Part shown: positions 55,196 through 62,935 of the stretch, one piece after another
How the letters are laid out: every line of letters begins with the position of its first letter
Numbering within the stretch: position 1 is the first letter of the stretch
NCBI GenBank assembly: GCA_004293365.1
Contig: RDYN01000023.1
Span: 1 to 64,000 of the forward strand
Direction: 5' to 3'
DNA: 64,000 bases
From: Oscillatoriales cyanobacterium
GTDB lineage: Bacteria; Cyanobacteriota; Cyanobacteriia; Cyanobacteriales; Microcoleaceae
Made by a program: the position numbers and the translations under genes
Notes under the pieces: model-generated
The model's database searches: none
Seen by the model: only the letters and a program-made list of their open reading frames with translations
Told to the model about the DNA's origin: nothing

Positions 55196-58100
55196 ATGAA
55201 TCCTCCTGCATCTTCCACAAATTACTCTTCTCTCGACAACGTGATAGATGTCACTCCTATCACCAGTGAAAATAATCATCAAGAACCCTACTCTCCCCCT
55301 ACGCCTCCTCCCGCCGAACCCGAACCCGAACCCGAACCTGTGGCTGCCCCGGCCCCTGCTAGCAGCAGTGCCATTATCCCGCGCCAAGGAGTTACCAACA
55401 TTCTGGCGCACCTAAATAAGGAAAGTTCTGTAGCAGCAGTTAAGGAAGTAGAAGAAAAACTTAAGGTTGTCAATCAAACCCTCGGAATGCTCGACAACAT
55501 CCTGGAGAGCGAGGGATTTGATGCTATCCTCAACGATATGTTGCAGTCGATTACCCTCAAAACAGGGGAATTGCTCAATGCCGATCGCACTACGATATTT
55601 TTATTAGACGAGGACAAAAATGAACTCTGGGCGATCGTCGCTAAAGACGAAAATGGCAAAAGCCTAGAAATCAGAGTTCCCGCCCACGTGGGTATTGCAG
55701 GAGAAGTAGCCACTGAAAAAAAAGTGGTTAACATCCCTTACGATTTTTACAGCGATCCGCGATCGGCTAACGCCAAAAAAATTGAGGAAAAAACGGGCTA
55801 CCGCACTTATACAATGCTGGCAATGCCGCTGCTCAAGGAAGGAACAAACGAGTTAGTAGCAGTCGTTCAACTGATTAATAAACTAAAACCCGATCACCAA
55901 AATCACGCTACTATCCACGAACAAATCGACAAGAGTGGATTCACGGAAGAAGACGAACGAGTTTTCAATGAATTTGCTCCCTCGATTCGCCTAATTCTCG
56001 AATCCTCCAAATCTTTCTACGCAGCAACTCAGAGACAGCGGGCCGCCACGGCGCTGATGAATGCCGTCAACGCTCTTTCTAAGAGCAGTCTCGACTTAGA
56101 AGATACCCTCAAAAGGGTGATGGATCAGGCCAAAGAACTCATGAATGCCGATCGCAGCACCCTGTGGCTGATCGACGAAGATAGAGATGTACTGTGGACG
56201 AAACTCCCCAACAAAGAAGGCATACTTACAAAAATTTCCATACCCAGAACAGCAGGTTTTGCAGGTAGTGTTGCCGAATCGGGCAAACCGCTGCTGATTC
56301 CCTTTGACGTGTACGACAACCCCAGCGCCAAAACTTCGCGAGACACCGACGAAAAAACCGGGTACCGCACTTGCAGTATGCTGTGTATGCCAGTGTTTAA
56401 CTCCGACAATAAATTGATTGGAGTTACGCAGTTAATCAACAAAAAACGACAAGGAGAATTCCCGCCCTACAACCCAGTAGATTGGCCAAACGCCCCCGAA
56501 CAGTGGAAAGCGAGTTTCAATAAAAACGACCTGGACTTTATGAAGTCGTTTAACATCCAAGCAGGAGTGGCGCTGCAAAACGCCAAACTGTTTGCAGAAG
56601 TCAAACAGCAAGAACAAAGACAAAAAGATATGCTGCACGCCCTGACAAACGGCGTGATTTCTACAGATAAAAAAGGCAATATAGTCGCAACAAATCCCAG
56701 TGTCCAAAAATTACTGGGTATCAGCGAGGCCGAATTAGCCGAAGGCCAATCTTTGCGGGAGTTAATTAAGTTAGAAAAAGGCGATTTCCCCAGGTGGTTC
56801 GATGCGTCTCTGTCTCCCAAAAACGAGAAAGATCGCCAGCAGTATTACCCCGATCAAGTTTTGCTCTCCTGTGAAGGAGAATCGCAGAGTATCAATCTCT
56901 CGATTAACTCAATGACTGACGCTACCGATCCCAACAAGGTCAACGGCGCGTTAGTCGTCATGGAAGATATTAGCAGCGCCAAGCAAGTCAAAAACTTGAT
57001 GTACCGTTACATGACTCCAGAAGTAGCCGAAGCGCTGTTAGCTTCAGGGGATACAGGATTGGGCGGCAAACGGAAGGAAGTTTCGGTGTTGTTCTCAGAT
57101 ATTCGTGGCTACACCACACTTACGGAAAAATTGCAAGCCGAAGAAGTGGTGGAGATGCTCAACAAATATTTTGAAGTGATGGTAGATGTCGTATTTGAGT
57201 ACGGAGGCACTCTCGACAAATACATTGGCGACGCTCTGATGGCAGTTTTTGGCTCTCCAGCGCCCCTCATAGATGATGCCTGGTGCGCCATGCAAACCGC
57301 AGTGAAAATGCGGAAAAAACTAGCAGAATTCAATAAAGCTCGCAAAGATAATCACGAGTTACCCATCAGTATTGGCATGGGTATACATTCCGATCAAGTG
57401 GTCAGCGGCAACATCGGCTCAACTAAACGCATGGAATTGACTTCCATCGGAGACGGCGTAAACCTCGCCTCTCGCTTAGAAGGCGCAAGCAAGCAGTACG
57501 GAACTGATTTAATTGTCAGTGACAATACTTGCAGAAAGTATAAAGATAAGCTCCACCTGCGAGAACTAGACTTTATTACTGTCAAAGGCAAAAGCGAACC
57601 CGTGATCATTTACGAACTCGTCGGCATCAAAGCAGGCTGCTCCGACATTGGCGAAGACCTCGACCCCAAAAAGGAAAAAGCTATCACAGCTTACAATGAA
57701 GGTCGCGAATATTACAAGACACCAGTCACTCAAAAACTAACCGATGAGGAGGTAAAAAAAATATTAAATAATGTGGCGGAGATGTCGGATACACAAATCA
57801 AGAAACTTTCCTATACAGTCGAGGAACAGTTGGAACACGAACTCAAGAAGTTGTTACATCAACTCAAAAAGCTGTCAGAATACGATCGTAAAAATCTGTC
57901 GGAAGCAGACAAACTAATTGAGGTGTTGCAGCCAGAAATTGAACTGCTGAAATTGGAAGGTATCAAAAACCTCTCGGAAGATGAAGCAAAAATGTTGCTG
58001 CAAGCCAAAATCAAGCAGCTATCAGCAGAGGATATCAAAAACTTGCAGGAGGGCGAGATTAAAAAACTGTTGGAAGTAGACATCTTAGAAGCATCAAATC

Positions 58101-58435
58101 CCAAAATTAAAAGGCTGAAACCCGCAGATATCAGGCAGCTATTGCAGGCGAAAATTAAAAGTCGGGCCTCGGAGACAGTTGCAGAAATGCTAGATGAGGA
58201 ATTTGAAAATCTGGGCCTCGATCGCGTCAAAAAAATCCTCAGCGAGTTTAAAAAAGCCTTAGAACCAAAAGCCAAGGAAGCTTTTAGAGACGCAGAAAGC
58301 AAATTTAACCTTGTTCTGGAAGTTGATCCCAAAAACAAGGCAGCTAAACTGCACGTCGATCGCTGTGGGTTATATAAGCTCAGCCCTCCCGACGTACTAA
58401 ACTGGGACGGCGTGTGGAATCTCACAGAAAAATAG
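55196..58435 (+). CDS. GAF-GAF-PAS class III adenylate/guanylate cyclase with inserted helical repeats
   Basis: A 1,079-residue soluble protein. A Pro-rich N-terminus (PPAEPEPEPEPVAAPAPA) leads to GAF 1 (about 105-260; LLNADRTTIFLLDEDKNELW) and GAF 2 (about 290-455; LMNADRSTLWLIDEDRDVLW). A PAS domain follows (MLHALTNGVISTDKKGNIVA). The class III cyclase domain is at about 620-815: metal residues in VLFSDIRGYTTLTEK and IGDALMAVFGSP, and TSIGDGVNLASRLEG. The tail begins AYNEGREYYKT and ends LEVDPKNKAAKLHVDRCGLY...WDGVWNLTEK, a TPR-like end known from cyanobacterial cyclases. About 187 residues of Leu/Lys/Glu-rich helical repeats (LSEDEAKMLLQAKIKQLS) are inserted in the middle of that tail. Substrate ATP rather than GTP is likely but not proven. 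Confidence 0.93.
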   Translation: MNPPASSTNYSSLDNVIDVTPITSENNHQEPYSPPTPPPAEPEPEPEPVAAPAPASSSAIIPRQGVTNILAHLNKESSVAAVKEVEEKLKVVNQTLGMLDNILESEGFDAILNDMLQSITLKTGELLNADRTTIFLLDEDKNELWAIVAKDENGKSLEIRVPAHVGIAGEVATEKKVVNIPYDFYSDPRSANAKKIEEKTGYRTYTMLAMPLLKEGTNELVAVVQLINKLKPDHQNHATIHEQIDKSGFTEEDERVFNEFAPSIRLILESSKSFYAATQRQRAATALMNAVNALSKSSLDLEDTLKRVMDQAKELMNADRSTLWLIDEDRDVLWTKLPNKEGILTKISIPRTAGFAGSVAESGKPLLIPFDVYDNPSAKTSRDTDEKTGYRTCSMLCMPVFNSDNKLIGVTQLINKKRQGEFPPYNPVDWPNAPEQWKASFNKNDLDFMKSFNIQAGVALQNAKLFAEVKQQEQRQKDMLHALTNGVISTDKKGNIVATNPSVQKLLGISEAELAEGQSLRELIKLEKGDFPRWFDASLSPKNEKDRQQYYPDQVLLSCEGESQSINLSINSMTDATDPNKVNGALVVMEDISSAKQVKNLMYRYMTPEVAEALLASGDTGLGGKRKEVSVLFSDIRGYTTLTEKLQAEEVVEMLNKYFEVMVDVVFEYGGTLDKYIGDALMAVFGSPAPLIDDAWCAMQTAVKMRKKLAEFNKARKDNHELPISIGMGIHSDQVVSGNIGSTKRMELTSIGDGVNLASRLEGASKQYGTDLIVSDNTCRKYKDKLHLRELDFITVKGKSEPVIIYELVGIKAGCSDIGEDLDPKKEKAITAYNEGREYYKTPVTQKLTDEEVKKILNNVAEMSDTQIKKLSYTVEEQLEHELKKLLHQLKKLSEYDRKNLSEADKLIEVLQPEIELLKLEGIKNLSEDEAKMLLQAKIKQLSAEDIKNLQEGEIKKLLEVDILEASNPKIKRLKPADIRQLLQAKIKSRASETVAEMLDEEFENLGLDRVKKILSEFKKALEPKAKEAFRDAESKFNLVLEVDPKNKAAKLHVDRCGLYKLSPPDVLNWDGVWNLTEK

Positions 58436-58855
58436 CAGCGGCGCCTGGGCGCGGAGGCGATCGCGATCGGGGGTGCACCTCCCCTCCAATCAATTAACCT
58501 TAATATCCTGTTGGGGCAATTTTAAATCAGCTCCAACAGGTATGATTGTTAGATAACCCGACAAGAGACTCGCTTGCCTCGCCACCGCCAGATACCCGCA
58601 TTGTCCGGTGTTTGGCGACAACAAACACAGCACTTCTACCTTCAGAAGAGCTTCAAAAAGAATTAGGACTTGCGCCGGCATTACCCAGTTTCTCAGAAAA
58701 ATCTGGGGCAAAGGCGACCTAACATCCACTCAAAAACCGGGTTTTTTACCCCGCGCCCGTAAGTCTTAATAACTTTGGCGGCTCCTGAAAGCAGCTTGCT
58801 TTCAGCAGAAAGCTAAGGTTCTAGTCTTAGATATAGAAAACTACTAGCATCAGTT
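58436..58855. other. Gap after the cyclase gene with a strong hairpin
   Basis: 420 bases. A hairpin CCTGTTGG ... CCAACAGG lies at about 58508-58541, a possible terminator of the cyclase gene though a T-run is missing. A GGGTTTTTTACCCC segment lies at about 58739-58753. No gene is convincing; promoter elements for 58856 are not obvious. Confidence 0.45.
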
Positions 58856-59404
58856 ATGGATAATTGGAATTCGCAATCGGGAGATATTGAGTCGGTAGAT
58901 CAGGTTTACCAACTATTGCTAGAGATTGCCCGCAGCTCGCTCTCAGATATCCCCAGAATCCCCGAAAACATCACTCAAAAGTCTCTTCCCCTGCTCCAAA
59001 AATTACAAAGCATTCAGCAAAGACCGCAGGGACAAGCGTTTAAATCTGATTCGTTTTCGGTAAACGATCTCGAATGGGTGGCTCAAGTCCGCCAACTGCT
59101 AGAAGAACTGACCCGCCAGTCTTTGTCGGAACGGCCAAAAATGCCAGAAAACATGGCAGGCAGAGCTTTGACTCTGGCAGATAAGGCACAAAGCATCAAA
59201 GAAACCATAGAAGAAAATGCAGCCCCCAGCCCAAAAGATGAAGATGAGAACTCGTTTCAGTCTCCAGAGGCGCTGCTGAATCTATTGCACCAGAGTTTAA
59301 AAACTCAGCGGGCCAAAAGCTACCAACCAGACGCTCCCGAATGGCACCAACTCTTGACCATGCTAGATGTAGTACAGTCAATTTACAAGCAAATTCAACG
59401 TTAA
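58856..59404 (+). CDS. Small helical protein with internal duplication, unknown function
   Basis: A 182-residue soluble protein. Two similar segments, VDQVYQLLLEIARSSLSDIP and VAQVRQLLEELTRQSLSERP, each continue with (R/K)(I/M)PEN(I/M)...(L)Q(S)I, and a third, LLNLLHQSLKTQRAKSYQPD, is weaker. The protein is acidic and glutamine-rich, with no membrane segment or catalytic motif. I do not recognise the family. Its stop TAA is directly followed by an ATG of a possible 42-codon frame. Confidence 0.6.
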   Translation: MDNWNSQSGDIESVDQVYQLLLEIARSSLSDIPRIPENITQKSLPLLQKLQSIQQRPQGQAFKSDSFSVNDLEWVAQVRQLLEELTRQSLSERPKMPENMAGRALTLADKAQSIKETIEENAAPSPKDEDENSFQSPEALLNLLHQSLKTQRAKSYQPDAPEWHQLLTMLDVVQSIYKQIQR

Positions 59405-59533
59405 ATGACAAATGACGTGCGATCGCTCAACACAATTTATCAGAGGCTCGATCGCCGCGCCGATCGTATTCAGCAGGGAGACAGGCTCAGAAGGCAAGTT
59501 GCCAGACATCAGCACAGTTCAACCAAAACATGA
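59405..59533 (+). CDS. Possible 42-residue basic peptide
   Basis: ATG 59405 follows the stop of the preceding gene without a gap and reads MTNDVRSLNTIYQRLDRRAD and RIQQGDRLRRQVARHQHSST before TGA. The composition is basic and helical. Zero spacing would allow translational coupling. There is no homology evidence; it may be chance. Confidence 0.25.
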   Translation: MTNDVRSLNTIYQRLDRRADRIQQGDRLRRQVARHQHSSTKT

Positions 59534-60006
59534 GGTTGGCTTTCGAGTCCGGCCTGGCGATCGCGAGTTCGATTCCGCTCAAATAAAGTCGGGCGCATCA
59601 AAACATCGACGGAATCAGACTCGAGATCGTGACGTAGCGATCGAGTTCTCGATCGAGTGCAATAGCCGCTCGCTTTTGAAAAATCCGCCGGCAGCGTCGA
59701 AATTTGTAGCAAAGTGCGGTAAGGATCTATGTCTCGGCAATAATAAAGCTTTGGAGAAAGCCCGATCGCTCTTAAAATGCTATCAAAGGGGTTTAATAGT
59801 TGAAAATGGGAAATTTGAGATTCAAGTCTCAATCCCAGTCAAAACCTATAGCGGTTCTCAGAAAAGCTCAACTTTACTTATAGCAACTGGCTGTGCATGG
59901 CCCAAGTCTGGGGGTTGCACAGCGATGGCTAGAAAAAGTACGGTTCGGCCGTGAGAACCGATATCGCATTCACCCCGATCACTTGTTAACTTGGAGATAT
60001 TGAATT
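59534..60006. other. Gap upstream of ppa with an inverted repeat
   Basis: About 470 bases rich in GATCG. CTATAGCGGTTCTCA (59846-59860) and TGAGAACCG (59952-59960) form an inverted pair about 100 bases apart. The same CTATAGCGGTTCTCA occurs in reverse upstream of the hybrid kinase (about 18597-18611), so this is part of a dispersed element. No gene seen. Confidence 0.5.
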
Positions 60007-60519
60007 GTGGACTTATCGCTAATTCCGGCACAGCCGAAACCAGGACTGCTTAATGTCCTGATCGAAATTACCGCCGGTAGCAAAAACAAATACGAGTTTG
60101 ATAAAGAGATGCAAGCCTTTGCACTCGATCGCGTGCTCTATGCCTCAGTCCAATATCCTTGCGACTACGGCTTCATACCCAACACCTTAGCCGATGACGG
60201 CGACCCCCTCGACGGCATGGTGATGATGGACGAGCCCACATTTCCAGGGTGCATCATCGCGGCCCGTCCGATCGGAATGCTGGAAATGATCGACGGAGGC
60301 GACAGAGACGAAAAACTGCTGTGCGTTCCCGACAAAGACCCCCGTTACGCTCACGTGAAGTCCCTCAAAGACGTAGCCCCCCACCGCTTGGACGAAATAG
60401 CCGAATTTTTTAGAACCTACAAAAATTTGGAGAAAAAAGTGACCGAAATTCTGGGTTGGCAAGATGTCGATCTAGTAATGCCGCTAGTCGAAAAGTGCAT
60501 CGCAGCCGATCGCAAATAA
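60007..60519 (+). CDS. ppa: Inorganic pyrophosphatase (family I)
   Basis: A 170-residue enzyme from a GTG start (60007). It hydrolyses pyrophosphate to phosphate, pulling biosynthetic reactions forward. Conserved segments: [44 protein letters not shown] (metal-binding aspartates), [14 protein letters not shown] and [11 protein letters not shown]. Length and residues match cyanobacterial Ppa; the ATTGAATTGTGG context gives no strong ribosome binding site. Confidence 0.96.
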   Translation: MDLSLIPAQPKPGLLNVLIEITAGSKNKYEFDKEMQAFALDRVLYASVQYPCDYGFIPNTLADDGDPLDGMVMMDEPTFPGCIIAARPIGMLEMIDGGDRDEKLLCVPDKDPRYAHVKSLKDVAPHRLDEIAEFFRTYKNLEKKVTEILGWQDVDLVMPLVEKCIAADRK

Positions 60520-61071
60520 GTAGTACCTTGCGCCTGCATCCTCGACTGCAACCCGACAAAAAATTCAGGAAGCCCAACTTAATGCAACCGATCCGCGTCT
60601 AGGACGTGCAGTCGAGGAGGGGGTGGCTAGAATGTAAAATCATTCGTGAATGCCGAGCCACCGGAACGGCATTCCTCAACCAGCCACCCCGCCACAATCT
60701 TGAAAAAAATCTTAGTCATAGAGTAAGATTAAGCGCAAATTCTCAGGAAGCGGGCGAATGCGTTCTAATTGTGAGGAAAGTTTACCCGAACACTAACATC
60801 AACGCTATCTTAATCTCAGGACAGTGCCGCACGCCAGGGATCCCACAGGGTGCAAAAATGGTCTCTAAAGCGCGATCTCTGTTACAGCAACCGATCGCGC
60901 ACAGGTTGAGGCTTCTAACAACCCAAGTGTTCGGTAAGTCTAGATTTCCGGGTTGGGTACTCGGATAGTTTCCTATAAAGCGTTTTATAGTACGGATTGC
61001 TAAAAACAAAACACTAAAAACTAAACACTAAGATCTCAACTCCCAAGTTCCTGCGCCCAAACCTAAAAAAG
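60520..61071. other. Structured gap between ppa and MBL-fold gene
   Basis: About 550 bases. Nested inverted repeats: GGGGTGGCT (60620-60628) pairs with AGCCACCCC (60682-60690), and inside GAATGCCG (60648-60655) pairs with CGGCATTC (60667-60674). A wider pair is CCTCGACTGCA (about 60541-60551) and TGCAGTCGAGG (about 60608-60618). This could be a MITE-like element or a transcript terminator. The 360-base plus-strand open frame across it does not look like a protein. Confidence 0.5.
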
Positions 61072-61980
61072 ATGCCAGATTCCGCACCCTCTCAAACCAC
61101 TCCACAGCCTTCAGATCGGAAAGCCAGTATGGAAAATAGTCCTTTGACCGAGTTTGTCGTTCAGTTTTGGGGCGTGCGGGGCAGCATCGCCACCCCCGGC
61201 AGCAAAACAATTCGCTATGGAGGCAACACCTCTTGCGTAGAAATGCGATTGGGCAAAAAACGCCTGATTTTTGACGGCGGCACTGGTCTGCGAGTTCTGG
61301 GCCTCAACCTGCTGCGACAAATGCCGGTCGAAGCTCATATGTTTTTCAGCCACACTCACTGGGATCACATTCAAGGATTCCCGTTTTTTACTCCTGCCTT
61401 TATCCCCGGGAACTGCTTTCACATTTACGGAGCGATCGCCCCCAACGGCACTACAATCAAACAGCGTCTTGCCGATCAAATGCACCACCCCAATTTTCCA
61501 GTCCCCATCCAGGTGATGCAGTCAGACCTCAAATTTAACGATTTGACGCCGGGGGATATTCTCGAACTCGATGATGTGAAAATCGAAACGGCACTGCTCA
61601 ATCACCCCAATACTGCGATCGGATATCGAGTCACCTGGGAGGGACACACGGCCGTCTACTGCACCGATACAGAGCATTTTCCAGATCGGCTGGACGAAAA
61701 TGTGGTACACCTAGCTCGCGGCGCAGACGTGCTCATTTACGACGCCAACTACACCAACGAAGAGTATTACGACTTCAAAAACCCAAAAGTCGGTTGGGGA
61801 CACTCAACTTGGCAAGCCGGAGTAGAAATAGCGAAAGCTGCGGGAGTCAAAAAGATCGTGATGTTTCACCACGATCCGGGTCACGACGACAATTTTCTCG
61901 ATCGCGTTGAAGCAGACGTGCAAGCAGCTTTCGCCAATAGCTGCTTGGCCCGCGAAGGCATGAGCATACCAGTGATCTAA
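61072..61980 (+). CDS. MBL-fold metallo-hydrolase, possible cyclic-nucleotide phosphodiesterase type
   Basis: A 302-residue soluble enzyme. FWGVRGSIATPGSKTIRYGG and NTSCVEM mark the subgroup related to MBL-fold phosphodiesterases. The metal-binding motif is FFSHTHWDHIQGFPFF (HxHxDH), followed by ALLNHPNTAIGYRV, VYCTDTEHF and GWGHSTWQAGVEIAKAAG, then FHHDPGHDD. Proteins with this pattern have been annotated as cAMP phosphodiesterases or RNase-Z-like hydrolases; the substrate here is not known. A cyclase gene lies 2.6 kb upstream, which makes cyclic-nucleotide cleavage an attractive but unproven idea. Confidence 0.85.
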   Translation: MPDSAPSQTTPQPSDRKASMENSPLTEFVVQFWGVRGSIATPGSKTIRYGGNTSCVEMRLGKKRLIFDGGTGLRVLGLNLLRQMPVEAHMFFSHTHWDHIQGFPFFTPAFIPGNCFHIYGAIAPNGTTIKQRLADQMHHPNFPVPIQVMQSDLKFNDLTPGDILELDDVKIETALLNHPNTAIGYRVTWEGHTAVYCTDTEHFPDRLDENVVHLARGADVLIYDANYTNEEYYDFKNPKVGWGHSTWQAGVEIAKAAGVKKIVMFHHDPGHDDNFLDRVEADVQAAFANSCLAREGMSIPVI

Positions 61981-62053
61981 AAAACCCATCCATGGGGGCT
62001 GGGAAAAAACTCCTCCAGACCGCAGAAATTAGCAGCCAGAAGGCAGAACCAAA

Positions 62054-62620
62054 ATGAACCACAAAACCCCCCCCAAGCGTCGCTCTCGTGCCTTGCGGGG
62101 GCTTTACTCAACCTTGCTGGTGTTGATAATTGTCTGCTGTACCGGAGGCGGATGGGTGGCAGCCCAGACGGCAGGCTCCAACACTCCGGCGCGACTTGCT
62201 CAGGTGTCTGCTATTGAAGATAATGGCACTGTCGATCGCATCCCCGAACGCTACCAACTCGGACAGCAACTCTACCTAGAAAACTGCGCCACCTGTCACA
62301 TCGGTTTACCGCCGCAAGTATTGCCAACAGAAACCTGGCGCCGGTTGCTGCAAGATTCGCAACACTACGGGCAAACCCTGAAACTCCTAGTAGACCCGCC
62401 CCGCCTGCTAGTCTGGAACTACCTGCAAACTTTTTCGCGTCCCCAAGCCAAAGACCAAGAACTCGCCTACCGAGTCGCCACCTCTCGCTATTTCAAAGCT
62501 TTGCACCCCAGAGTCAAGCTGCCGCAACCGGCAAATATCAGCAGTTGCGCTACTTGTCACCCCGGCGCGTCTAAATACAATTTCCGCCAGCTTACCTCTG
62601 AGTGGGAAAATTCCCCGTAA
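62054..62620 (+). CDS. Diheme cytochrome c, exported
   Basis: A 188-residue protein with a signal segment (LYSTLLVLIIVCCTGGGWVA AQ) and two CxxCH heme-attachment sites: ENCATCHIGLPPQ and SSCATCHPGASKYN, about 95 residues apart. The region between, LPTETWRRLLQDSQHYGQTL, resembles the DHC-type diheme cytochrome c family. Exported to the lumen or periplasm; electron partner unknown. It may form a pair with the MBL gene, which ends 73 bases upstream, but no functional link is evident. Confidence 0.9.
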   Translation: MNHKTPPKRRSRALRGLYSTLLVLIIVCCTGGGWVAAQTAGSNTPARLAQVSAIEDNGTVDRIPERYQLGQQLYLENCATCHIGLPPQVLPTETWRRLLQDSQHYGQTLKLLVDPPRLLVWNYLQTFSRPQAKDQELAYRVATSRYFKALHPRVKLPQPANISSCATCHPGASKYNFRQLTSEWENSP

Positions 62621-62636
62621 CGAAGATTAGGTTCGC

Positions 62637-62757
62637 TCCTGTAAATAACTTACAATTTTAATTATTGTGGGGTGGGCGTCCCGCCCGCCCGTCCAGAAAG
62701 AGCGGGCGGGACGCCCACCCCACAAGCTTGTGTAAATTATTTAATTTCCATTCCTTA
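62637..62757. repeat. MITE-like inverted repeat related to 23801-23991
   Basis: Arms TAAATAACTTACAATT... and ...TAAATTATTTAATTTCC enclose GGGGTGGGCGTCCCGCCCGC / GCGGGCGGGACGCCCACCCC. The inner part is shared in style with the 191-bp element, but the 28-bp ends are absent. Confidence 0.65.
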
Positions 62758-62935
62758 GGTTCGATCCTTTGGACTTCAGTCCTCAAAATTTAGGAAAATT
62801 ATCAATAAAGTCCTTACGACAAACCACTGAAATTAGGACTAAAGTCCTCACTACAAACCTATTTTATACAGTTTGTAGTGAGGACTTTAGTCCTCGGGAA
62901 AAGAAGGACTGAAGTCCTCACTACAAACCTGTTTC
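62757..62935. repeat. Cluster of GTAGTGAGGACTTTAGTCC-type palindromic repeats
   Basis: A degenerate copy (62757-62824), half a copy (about 62834-62859) and one full copy (62871-62928; arms GTTTGTAGTGAGGACTTTAG and CTGAAGTCCTCACTACAAAC). They lie directly behind the ppc stop codon. Confidence 0.9.

Noticed and set aside
59560-59585. GAGTTCGATTCCGCTC, reminiscent of a tRNA T-arm
   Set aside because: The putative stem does not pair over five bases, and no acceptor stem, D-arm or anticodon arm can be built around it.
59412-59954. 180-codon plus-strand frame after the duplicated helical protein
   Set aside because: Low-complexity mix with no hydrophobic pattern, motif or ribosome binding site, spanning an inverted repeat; treated as chance.
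60606-60968. 120-codon plus-strand frame between ppa and the MBL gene
   Set aside because: Runs through nested stems and looks random; no motif.
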